Below, in pieces: positions 1 to 5,903 of a DNA stretch of 10,723 nt. The stretch spans positions 1 through 10,723 of the forward strand of contig JAHZJY010000244.1 in NCBI GenBank assembly GCA_022600695.1, given 5' to 3'. The notes beneath the pieces are model-generated. The model had not been told where the DNA came from, made no database searches, and worked only from the letters and a program-made list of their open reading frames with translations. The DNA comes from Actinomycetes bacterium (GTDB lineage Bacteria; Actinomycetota; Actinomycetes; Mycobacteriales; Mycobacteriaceae). Position 1 is the first letter of the stretch. Each line of letters opens with the position of its first letter. Made by a program: the position numbers and the translations under genes.

Positions 1-125
1 CCGTGAGCGCGGCGATCGTTGACTGGTCCTATCTGTACGCCGACAAGACCCTGGCGGATTTCCGCGCTCTGCAGGCCGCCGCCAAGGCCGGGGAGATCGA
101 AGTTGCGGCCGACCCGCTTCGGTAG
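1..125 (+). CDS. C-terminal fragment of an unrecognised protein
   Basis: An open frame runs in from the left edge of the window and ends at TAG (123-125), giving about 40 C-terminal residues. The end is acidic and alanine-rich: it starts around IVDWSYLYADKT and finishes EVAADPLR. Codon choice is strongly G/C at third positions, as in the other genes here, and a DUF222 gene with its own promoter begins 81 bases later, so reading this as the tail of a real upstream gene is reasonable. A GTG at 3 sits in frame, but nothing shows it is a start. I do not recognise the family from this tail and assign no function. Confidence 0.6.
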   Translation, partial: VSAAIVDWSYLYADKTLADFRALQAAAKAGEIEVAADPLR

Positions 126-128
126 GAG

Positions 129-137
129 TTATCCACA
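129..137 (+). other. DnaA-box-like nonamer
   Basis: TTATCCACA lies four bases after the stop codon of the upstream gene. It is identical to the E. coli consensus DnaA box and one base from the usual mycobacterial form (TTGTCCACA). It stands alone, with no second box or AT-rich unwinding region nearby, so it is not an origin. It may be a DnaA titration or regulatory site in the promoter region of the DUF222 gene, or chance. Confidence 0.35.
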
Positions 138-177
138 ACGGCGTTTCCATCCCCAGTTGCTGGTCGTGGGGGTGATC

Positions 178-200
178 GTGTCGGTCGGGCGACATAGAAT
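178..200 (+). promoter_or_regulatory. RecA-NDp (PafBC-type) DNA-damage promoter
   Basis: GTGTCGGTC (178-186), an 8-base spacer and TAGAAT (195-200) fit the mycobacterial LexA-independent damage promoter TTGTCRGTG-N8-TANNNT. The upstream element matches at 7 of 9 positions, the spacer is exact and the -10 fits. PafBC is the activator known to act at this promoter class. With the -10 ending at 200, transcription would start at about 207, which is the A of the ATG, so the mRNA is predicted to be leaderless. Confidence 0.7.
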
Positions 201-216
201 TCGAACATGTTTTCGA
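201..216 (+). promoter_or_regulatory. LexA (SOS) box overlapping the transcription and translation start
   Basis: TCGAAC-ATGT-TTTCGA matches the mycobacterial/Gram-positive SOS box TCGAAC-N4-GTTCGA at 11 of 12 fixed positions. It begins right after the -10 hexamer and covers the ATG at 207, so LexA bound here would block initiation. 13E12/DUF222 genes of M. tuberculosis are known LexA targets, which supports the call. Confidence 0.8.
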
Positions 217-1562
217 CTACGGTATCCGGGGCGATCGAGCAGATCGACGAGGCCCTCGATGTGCTGGCCGGGGTGGACCTGGCCACCCTCGGTGCCGAGG
301 ATCTGATCCGGCTGGCCGGACGCTGCGAAACCCTGGCCCGCCGCCAGGCCGTGCTCGGCGGTGACATCGCCGTCGAGGTCAGCCGCCGCGAGATCAGTGC
401 CCTGGGCGGGGCCCCGCACAAGGTGCTGGCCGACTGGCTGCGGATCACCCCCGCCGAAGCCCGACGCCGGGGAACCCTGGCCGAACCGCTGGCCCCGCGC
501 ACCAGCCTGACCGGGCAGCCCCTGCCGCCGCGCCAGCCCGCGACCGCCGCCGCCTGGCGGGCCGGGGACCTCGACGTCGAGCACGTGCGGGTCATCGCCC
601 GCTTCCTGGCAGAATTGCCCTGCGCGGTCGGCCCCGCCCAGCGGGAATGGGCCGAAACTGTGCTGGCCGGCCACGCCCGCGACCTGCGCCCCGACCAACT
701 CGCCAGACTCGCCCAGAAACTCGCCCTGATCCTCAACCCCGACGGAACCTTCACCGACACCGACCGGGCCGCCCGCCGCGGATTCAGCTGGGGACCCCAA
801 CAGGCCAACGGGATGAGCCATGGCCGACTGTGCGCCACCCCGGCGCTGCGCGCCGAGATCGACGCCCTGTTCGCCAAATTCGCCGCACCCGGGCGCTGCA
901 ACCCGGCCGACCAGACACCCCTGATCGACGGCGACCCCACCCAGGCCCGCATCGACGCCGACACCCGCACCCACGCCCAACGCCAACACGACGCCCTCTC
1001 AGCGGTCATGCGCAGCCTGCTCGGAAACCCGAAACTAGGCCAGCACAACGGCCTGCCCGTCACCGTCATCGTCTCGGCGAGCATCCAAGACCTGCATGAC
1101 GCCGCCGGTGTCGGCATCACCGCCGCCGGCACCTGCCTTCCGATCCCCGACCTCATCCGGATGGCCAGCCACAGCTACCACTACCTGTCCCTGTTCGACA
1201 AAGCCACCGGACGCGCCCTGTGGCTGGGCCGAACCAAACGCATCGCCAGCGCCGACCAACGCATCGTCCTGCACGAACGCGACCGCGGCTGCACCTTCCC
1301 CGGCTGCACCGTGCCCGGCTACGACTGCCAGGCCCACCACGCCAACCGGGACTGGGCCGACGGCGGACACACCAACATCGATGAGCTTGCCTTCAGCTGC
1401 GGCCCCCACAACCGCCTCGTCAAACCCGGCGGCTGGACCACCCGCAAGCACCGAAACGGCACCACCGAATGGATACCCCCACCCCACCTCCCCCTGCGCG
1501 GCGGCACCAACACCTACCACCACCCCGAACGACTCCTCGGGGACGGAACCGACGCGGCCTGA
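207..1562 (+). CDS. DUF222 / 13E12-repeat family HNH endonuclease-like protein
   Basis: This 451-residue protein has the layout of the mycobacterial 13E12 family: a long helical DUF222 region (about residues 10-320) and a C-terminal HNH nuclease domain (about 350-405). In the HNH part I see a zinc-type knuckle, C362/C367 (CTFPGC) with C398/H401 (CGPHN), and the HH-N-H pattern at H377-H378, N390 and H401, so the catalytic site looks intact. The family is DNA-damage induced and often multicopy in mycobacteria; its biological role and target are not established. The ATG at 207 lies at the predicted transcription start, with no Shine-Dalgarno, so translation is probably leaderless. It runs towards ligD with 57 bases between the stops. 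The tail after residue 420 is proline- and histidine-rich. There is no transposase and there are no terminal repeats, so I do not call it a mobile element. Confidence 0.95.
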   Translation: MFSTTVSGAIEQIDEALDVLAGVDLATLGAEDLIRLAGRCETLARRQAVLGGDIAVEVSRREISALGGAPHKVLADWLRITPAEARRRGTLAEPLAPRTSLTGQPLPPRQPATAAAWRAGDLDVEHVRVIARFLAELPCAVGPAQREWAETVLAGHARDLRPDQLARLAQKLALILNPDGTFTDTDRAARRGFSWGPQQANGMSHGRLCATPALRAEIDALFAKFAAPGRCNPADQTPLIDGDPTQARIDADTRTHAQRQHDALSAVMRSLLGNPKLGQHNGLPVTVIVSASIQDLHDAAGVGITAAGTCLPIPDLIRMASHSYHYLSLFDKATGRALWLGRTKRIASADQRIVLHERDRGCTFPGCTVPGYDCQAHHANRDWADGGHTNIDELAFSCGPHNRLVKPGGWTTRKHRNGTTEWIPPPHLPLRGGTNTYHHPERLLGDGTDAA

Positions 1563-1619
1563 CCACGCGATGGAATACGGAATTCGTCGGTATCCGCAGC
1601 GTAATGGTTGCTCTCACCG
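1563..1619. other. Convergent intergenic region, no clear terminator
   Basis: These 57 bases separate the stops of the DUF222 gene and ligD. A weak interrupted stem can be drawn from GGAATAC and GTATCC (about 1572-1595) with a bulge, but there is no T-run on either strand. I see no confident terminator; termination here may be Rho-dependent or bidirectional. Confidence 0.3.
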
Positions 1620-3929
1620 CTAGACGGGAATCTCGAGCACAACGTCACCGGGCCTCTTATCCGGGCGCAGACCGCGCCAACTGGAATGCCGAAGCCGGCC
1701 CGCGGGCGTTATCTCGCCGTAGCGCACCTCGCCGACCAACTCTGGCCGAACGAAGGTGACACCCTTGGCCTCCCTACCGAGAAGTGCAGGGTGGAAGGGG
1801 GATTCACTGGTTCGCAGCGGCGACAAGATGGATTCGAGCGTGGCCCGGTCCTGCTCGGTGAAACCCGTTCCAACCCGGCCGATGAACCGTAGGCCACCCG
1901 CATCGGGAATACCGAGCAACAGCGCACCAATACCGCCACCCCCTCCATTCTTCCCGGCGCACCAACCGCCGATCACCGCATCCTGGGTATTCCAGTTCTT
2001 GTCCTTGACCCACGTCGGAGAACGGCGTCCGGGCCGGTAAGTGGAATCCCACTTCTTGGCTACCACGCCCTCCCACCGTCGCCTGCGGGAAAAAGCCAAG
2101 GCCTCGGCACCGTCACCGTCGATCAGTTTCGGAACAGTCAAACCCGTTGCTGAAGATAATGTTTCAAGCAATCGACGCCGGTCGCGGTACGTCACCGTCA
2201 CCAGCGAGCGACCATCCAGATGGAGCATGTCGAACGCCCAGAACTCGACTTCAGCACCGCGTGTGCGACTCTGCAACTCGCTGAAACTCGGCACACCGCG
2301 GGAATCGATCGCCACCACCTCACCATCGAGGATGACGTGGTGATCGTCCAGATCGGCGGCAAGGGCCTGCAATTGCGGATACTCCGCCGTCACGTCGCGG
2401 CCGTTGCGGGTTTGCAGCCGCAGGCGACCCGCATCAGCTTCGACCAGCATCCGGTAACCGTCGAACTTGCCCTCGAACGCCCATTGCTCAGCGGTGAAGC
2501 CGTCCACCGATCCGGCAGTCGCCAGCATCGGCGCGAAGTCCCGCACATGAACCGCCGAACGGTCTTCCATCCGGTGGGCCAGCCACTGGTCCCCGTCGGT
2601 CTGGATCAATGCGAACCGTCCGTTGAGTCGACCGCCGTGCAGATCGACGACCACCTGGCCGCCGTGGCCGCCCGCACCGTGCGGGGCGACGTGGAACTTC
2701 TCGGTCTCATAGCTGCCGGCGTCCCAGATGGTCACGGTCCCGGCGCCGTACTCGCCCGCCGGGATGGCGCCCTCGAAGGTGGCGTATTCCAACGGGTGAT
2801 CCTCGGTTCGCACCGCCAGGCGGTTCTTCGATGGGGAGTCGGGCAGGTTCTTCGGCACCGCCCAAGACACCAGCACACCGTCGCGTTCAAGCCGGAAGTC
2901 GTAGTGCAACCGCCGGGCGCGGTGTTCCTGGATGACGAAGCGGTTGTTGTCGCCGGTGACCTGCCTCGTGGACACCGGGGGTACAGGTTCGGGTGTCTTG
3001 GTCGCATCCCGCATGCCACGGTAGGCGCTGAGTCGGTCGGGGGGTGCCTTCTTCGAGGGCACGTCCAATCCGGCCAGGAGGTCGCCGTCGCACTGAACTC
3101 TGGCCAGGACCTCGTCGTACCGCAACTGCCGGAGGCCCGGATCGGCGATCTCATCCCAGGTTCGCGGCGCGGCGACGGTCGGATGTGGCCGGCCGCGAAG
3201 CGAATACGGCGCGATGGTGGTCTTCGCCGCGTTGTTCTGGCTCCAGTCCAGAAGGACCTTGCCGGCCCGCAGGCTTTTGGTCATGGTCGCGGTGACCAAC
3301 GCCGGCAGGCTCCCCTCGAGTTCTGCGGCCACCCGCCGGGCCAGCGCCACCGCCGCGGCGCTGCCGACAGGTTCGGCCAGCGGCGCGTACAAGTGCAGGC
3401 CCTTGCTCCCACTGGTGAGCGGATAGACCCTCACGCCGATGTCGTCCATCAACTCGCGCACGGCGTGAGCCACCTCGGCCAGCTGCGCCATCCCCACCCC
3501 CTCCCCGGGATCGAGGTCGAACACCAGCCGGTCAGCCGGGCCGGGCTTACCGTCCGGCCCGAAACGCCATTGCGGTACATGCACTTCCAGCGCAGCCTGC
3601 TGGGCGATCCAGGCCAACCCGACCGGACTGTCGATGATCGGGTAGACGGTGGCGCCGGCACGATGCACCATGACGCCGCGGCTCAACCAGTCCGGAGCCG
3701 ACTTCGCCAGGCGCTTCTCGAAGAACGACGCCTGCTCGACTCCGTTCGGCCAACGTTTTCGGGTGGCCGGCCGCCCGGTGACATACGGCAGCATCACTCC
3801 GGCGATGCTCGTGTAGTACCGGAACACGTCGGCCTTGGTGGTTCCGGTGGCCGGATAGAGGACCTTGTCGGGGTTGCTCAAGGTGACCATCGGTCCCGTC
3901 GTCGCGCCCGGCGGCCACACCTCGATCAC
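1620..3929 (-). CDS. ligD: Multifunctional NHEJ DNA ligase LigD (polymerase-phosphoesterase-ligase)
   Basis: This is the ATP-dependent ligase that Ku recruits to repair double-strand breaks by end joining. It has 769 residues, close to M. tuberculosis LigD. Domain order is the mycobacterial one. The primase-polymerase domain (about 15-290) has metal-binding D138 and D140 (VFDLDPGEG) and a third acidic site at D228 (LLDWSQNN). The 3'-phosphoesterase (about 325-460) carries H336, H342 and D344. The nucleotidyltransferase ligase (about 465-769) has nucleophile K488 in EGKFDGYR, and the C-terminal motif WRGLRPDK. All catalytic sites look intact. The GTG at 3929 is preceded by TACGTT ending six bases upstream, so a leaderless start is plausible. 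An alternative is the ATG at residue 14, just before the conserved VTLSNPDKVLYP. A run of five glycines (662-666) sits in a linker of the ligase domain. It is divergent from the small gene and ku. Confidence 0.97.
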   Translation of the reverse strand: MIEVWPPGATTGPMVTLSNPDKVLYPATGTTKADVFRYYTSIAGVMLPYVTGRPATRKRWPNGVEQASFFEKRLAKSAPDWLSRGVMVHRAGATVYPIIDSPVGLAWIAQQAALEVHVPQWRFGPDGKPGPADRLVFDLDPGEGVGMAQLAEVAHAVRELMDDIGVRVYPLTSGSKGLHLYAPLAEPVGSAAAVALARRVAAELEGSLPALVTATMTKSLRAGKVLLDWSQNNAAKTTIAPYSLRGRPHPTVAAPRTWDEIADPGLRQLRYDEVLARVQCDGDLLAGLDVPSKKAPPDRLSAYRGMRDATKTPEPVPPVSTRQVTGDNNRFVIQEHRARRLHYDFRLERDGVLVSWAVPKNLPDSPSKNRLAVRTEDHPLEYATFEGAIPAGEYGAGTVTIWDAGSYETEKFHVAPHGAGGHGGQVVVDLHGGRLNGRFALIQTDGDQWLAHRMEDRSAVHVRDFAPMLATAGSVDGFTAEQWAFEGKFDGYRMLVEADAGRLRLQTRNGRDVTAEYPQLQALAADLDDHHVILDGEVVAIDSRGVPSFSELQSRTRGAEVEFWAFDMLHLDGRSLVTVTYRDRRRLLETLSSATGLTVPKLIDGDGAEALAFSRRRRWEGVVAKKWDSTYRPGRRSPTWVKDKNWNTQDAVIGGWCAGKNGGGGGIGALLLGIPDAGGLRFIGRVGTGFTEQDRATLESILSPLRTSESPFHPALLGREAKGVTFVRPELVGEVRYGEITPAGRLRHSSWRGLRPDKRPGDVVLEIPV

Positions 3930-3970
3930 CGCTCCAACGTATTACGCGCTGCTAGGTTGGAACGGTGATC
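3924..3970. promoter_or_regulatory. Mirror-image divergent leaderless promoters of ligD and the small secreted gene
   Basis: An imperfect inverted repeat has 18-base arms (3924-3941 and 3953-3970) around an 11-base spacer. Read outwards, the arms are TACGTTGGAGCGGTGATC towards ligD and TAGGTTGGAACGGTGATC towards the small gene, identical at 16 of 18 positions. Each arm holds a TANNNT -10 (3936-3941 on -, 3953-3958 on +), then six bases, then the GTG start codon (3929 on -, 3965 on +). Both transcripts would be leaderless. No good -35 is visible on either side. The arms could also bind a dimeric regulator. Confidence 0.65.
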
Positions 3971-4186
3971 AGGATTTCCGTGGCCGGCATACTCGCGGTC
4001 GCGGTGCTCACCGCACCCGCTGCGGGCGCCGATCCGGCGGACCTCGAGCCGTATTGCACGGGCGGGCAGGAGCCCACCACCGGTGAATGCCTACCCCAAC
4101 CCGGCGATGTCTATACCGACAATGCCCCCGGCGCGGACCCGAACGTTCCCCTGGGCGTCGACCCGGAGTCCGTCCCCGCGGTCTGA
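3965..4186 (+). CDS. Small secreted protein between ligD and ku
   Basis: This is a 73-residue protein with a clear export signal: a short basic start (MIRIS), a hydrophobic core to about residue 18, and an AxA site (A20-G21-A22) for signal peptidase I before D23. The mature part is about 51 residues, acidic and proline/glycine-rich, with two cysteines (C31, C42) that could form a disulfide. No lipobox is seen. The GTG start has no Shine-Dalgarno but sits six bases after TAGGTT (3953-3958), which suggests a leaderless mRNA. It points the same way as ku and ends 27 bases before it, so the two may be co-transcribed. I do not recognise a named family. A role in repair is unlikely for an exported protein; the link to ku may be transcription only. 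Confidence 0.75.
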   Translation: MIRISVAGILAVAVLTAPAAGADPADLEPYCTGGQEPTTGECLPQPGDVYTDNAPGADPNVPLGVDPESVPAV

Positions 4187-4200
4187 CCAGATCGATCTGG
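4187..4200. promoter_or_regulatory. Perfect 14-bp palindrome before ku
   Basis: CCAGATCGATCTGG is a perfect 14-base palindrome. It begins one base after the small gene's TGA and ends 13 bases before the ku ATG, so it fills half of the 27-base gap. It could be an operator or a weak hairpin. A palindrome this long is expected somewhere in 10 kb by chance, so only its position makes it notable. Confidence 0.35.
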
Positions 4201-4213
4201 GCATACTGGACTC

Positions 4214-5053
4214 ATGCGGGCCATCTGGAAGGGTTCGATCGCCTTCGGCCTGGTCAACGTCCCGGTGAAGGTATACAGCGCCACCGAGGACCACGACCTC
4301 AAGTTCCACCAGGTGCACGCGAAGGACAACGGCCGCATCCGATATCGACGGGTCTGCGACGAGTGCGGCGAGATCGTGGAGTACCGCGATATCGCGAAGG
4401 CCTACGAGTCCGACACCGGCCAGACCGTAGTGATCACCGAGGAGGACATCGCCACTCTGCCCGAAGAGCACAGCCGCGAGATCGAGGTACTGGAGTTCGT
4501 CCCGGCGGGCGATATCGATCCACTGCTGTACGACCGTAGCTACTATCTGGAGCCGGATGGCAAATCGCCGAAATCCTATGTGCTGCTTGCCAAAGCGCTC
4601 AGCGAGACCGACCGGGTCGCGATCGTGCACTTCGCGCTGCGCAACAAGACCAGGCTGGCCGCACTACGGGTGAGAACATTCTCCGGTCGCAACGTGCTGG
4701 TGGTGCACACGCTGCTGTGGCCCGACGAGGTCCGCGTACCAGACTTTCCAAGCCTGCAGACCGATGTCGAGATACGGGCCACTGAGCTCACGATGGCCGG
4801 CCAGGTGCTGGAGTCGATGGCCGACGACTTCCACCCGGAGAGGTACACCGATACCTATCAGCAGCAGCTCGCCGAGCTCGTCGAGTCCAAGCTGACCGGC
4901 GGACACGCGTTCACGAACCCCGAGTCGACAGCCTCGCCCGACGAAACCGAGGACGTCTCCGATCTGTTGGCCCGGCTGGAGGCCAGCGTCCGGCGGCGCC
5001 GCGAGCATGCCGCCGAAACAGCCCCGGGCAGGACCATCCCGACCAAAAAGTAG
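4214..5053 (+). CDS. ku: Ku, NHEJ DNA-end-binding protein
   Basis: Bacterial Ku forms a homodimeric ring that threads onto double-strand-break ends, protects them and recruits LigD. The 279 residues match the usual length (M. tuberculosis Ku is about 273). The start MRAIWKGSIAFGLVNVPVK is the family signature, and the Ku core beta-barrel fills about 1-250. A CxxC pair (C48, C51) is present. The C-terminal tail, basic near RRRR at 260-263 and ending in lysines, is short, as in mycobacterial Ku, and the adjacent region is thought to contact LigD. There is no Shine-Dalgarno before the ATG; CATACT (4202-4207) ends six bases upstream and could be a -10 for a leaderless transcript, with read-through from the small gene also possible. 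Lying next to divergent ligD, it completes a two-component NHEJ system. Confidence 0.98.
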   Translation: MRAIWKGSIAFGLVNVPVKVYSATEDHDLKFHQVHAKDNGRIRYRRVCDECGEIVEYRDIAKAYESDTGQTVVITEEDIATLPEEHSREIEVLEFVPAGDIDPLLYDRSYYLEPDGKSPKSYVLLAKALSETDRVAIVHFALRNKTRLAALRVRTFSGRNVLVVHTLLWPDEVRVPDFPSLQTDVEIRATELTMAGQVLESMADDFHPERYTDTYQQQLAELVESKLTGGHAFTNPESTASPDETEDVSDLLARLEASVRRRREHAAETAPGRTIPTKK

Positions 5054-5064
5054 AACGTGTTACA
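5051..5064. promoter_or_regulatory. KstR-like operator over the ku stop codon
   Basis: TAGAACGTGTTACA fits the KstR consensus TnnAACnnGTTnnA at all eight fixed positions. KstR is the TetR-family repressor of mycobacterial sterol catabolism. The site starts on the ku TAG and lies 38 bases before the GTG of the SDR gene. A possible -10 (TACGGT, 5075-5080) follows, placing the box over the expected -35 region, as suits a repressor. A second TGTTAC copy (5072-5077) follows the one in the box (5058-5063). Another TetR-family repressor with a similar site is possible. Confidence 0.55.
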
Positions 5065-5091
5065 ACTCTCTTGTTACGGTAGGCCGGACGA

Positions 5092-5096
5092 GGGAG
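5092..5096 (+). promoter_or_regulatory. Ribosome binding site deciding the SDR start
   Basis: GGGAG lies five bases before the GTG at 5102. The longer in-frame GTG at 5057 has no such site, and it lies inside the KstR-like box upstream of the likely -10, so 5102 is preferred. Confidence 0.65.
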
Positions 5097-5101
5097 CGCA
5101 G

Positions 5102-5893
5102 GTGATCCTGGACAGATTCCGCCTCGACGGACAAGTCGCCGTAGTGACCGGAGCCGGACGCGGGCTCGGCGCGGCGATCGCGCTCGCGTTCGCTGAAGTG
5201 GGCGCCGACGTCCTCATTTCCTCCCGCACCCGCTCCGAGCTGGAGACGGTGGCCGCCGAAATCGAAGCGGCCGGCCGCCGCGCCCACATCGTCGTCGCCG
5301 ACCTGGCCCAACCGGACGCTACCGCGGAGCTGGCCGGAAACGCGGTGGAGGCCTTCGGCAGGCTCGACATCGTCGTCAACAATGTCGGCGGCAGCATGCC
5401 CAACACCCTGCTGACCACGAGTGTCAAGGAGATGCGCGACGCCTTCAGCTTCAACGTCTTGACCGCCCACGCCCTGACCGTGGCCGCCGTCCCGCTGATG
5501 CTCGAGCACTCCGGCGGGGGCAACATCATCAACATCAGCTCGACGATGGGACGCCTGGCGGGTCGAGGATTCGCCGCCTACAGCACCGCCAAGGCCGCAC
5601 TGGCCCATTACACGCGGCTGACCGCACTCGACCTGTGCCCGCGAATCCGGGTCAATGCCATCGCTCCGGGGTCGATCACGACCTCCGCCCTGCAGATCGT
5701 CGCCGCCAATGACGCGCTGCGCGGGCCGATGGAGCAGGCCACCCCGATGCGCCGCCTCGGCGATCCGCTCGACATCTCAGCCGCCGCGGTGTACCTCGCC
5801 TCACCGGCGGGCAGCTTCCTCACCGGGAAGATGCTCGAAGTCGACGGCGGACTGACAGTTCCAAATCTCGACCTGCCCATCCCGGATCTCTAG
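5102..5893 (+). CDS. Short-chain dehydrogenase/reductase (SDR)
   Basis: This classical NAD(P)-dependent SDR has 263 residues. The cofactor motif TGAGRGLG is at 16-23, NNVG (variant of NNAG) at 93-96, and the catalytic triad S147, Y160 and K164 (YSTAK) is intact. The RVNAIAPG motif at 182-190 and the [11 protein letters not shown] tail are typical. I chose the GTG at 5102 because GGGAG precedes it and the SDR fold starts just after; an in-frame GTG at 5057 would add 15 residues unlike the family. The substrate cannot be told from sequence. It resembles M. tuberculosis Rv0927c, which I recall being paired with Rv0926c as this gene is with its downstream neighbour. The KstR-like box upstream hints at sterol- or lipid-linked chemistry, an inference only. 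The downstream gene starts 10 bases after the stop, so the two are almost certainly co-translated. Confidence 0.93.
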   Translation: MILDRFRLDGQVAVVTGAGRGLGAAIALAFAEVGADVLISSRTRSELETVAAEIEAAGRRAHIVVADLAQPDATAELAGNAVEAFGRLDIVVNNVGGSMPNTLLTTSVKEMRDAFSFNVLTAHALTVAAVPLMLEHSGGGNIINISSTMGRLAGRGFAAYSTAKAALAHYTRLTALDLCPRIRVNAIAPGSITTSALQIVAANDALRGPMEQATPMRRLGDPLDISAAAVYLASPAGSFLTGKMLEVDGGLTVPNLDLPIPDL

Positions 5894-5897
5894 GAGG
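5892..5897 (+). promoter_or_regulatory. Shine-Dalgarno AGGAGG overlapping the SDR stop codon
   Basis: A perfect AGGAGG begins inside the SDR TAG (5891-5893) and lies six bases before the ATG at 5904. This strong site, overlapping the upstream stop, favours translational coupling. Confidence 0.85.
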
Positions 5898-5903
5898 AAT
5901 CGC

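Noticed and set aside
147..152. CCATCC upstream of DUF222 as a SigK -35
   Set aside because: No CGAAT-like -10 follows at 15-17 bases, and a better damage-type promoter explains the region.
29..1156. Long minus-strand frames (375 and 286 codons) over the DUF222 gene
   Set aside because: Both are shadows of the DUF222 coding sequence, low in complexity and without family motifs.
197..1588. GAATTCG present on both sides of the DUF222 gene (about 198 and 1580) as possible mobile-element target duplication
   Set aside because: Only about seven to eight bases match, they do not flank at precise ends, and no terminal inverted repeats or transposase are present.
2220..3968. A 582-codon open frame on the + strand opposite ligD
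   Set aside because: It is the antisense shadow of a complete, well-conserved ligD in GC-rich DNA; the translation is His/Arg/Gln-rich, with no recognisable domain.
4183..4207. CTGACC with CATACT as a standard ku promoter
   Set aside because: The spacer is only 13 bases; the CATACT may still act as a -10 alone, but the pair is not a convincing sigma-A promoter.
5057..5101. Earlier GTG start for the SDR at 5057
   Set aside because: It lies inside the KstR-like box, upstream of the likely -10, and has no ribosome site; 5102 has GGGAG at proper spacing.
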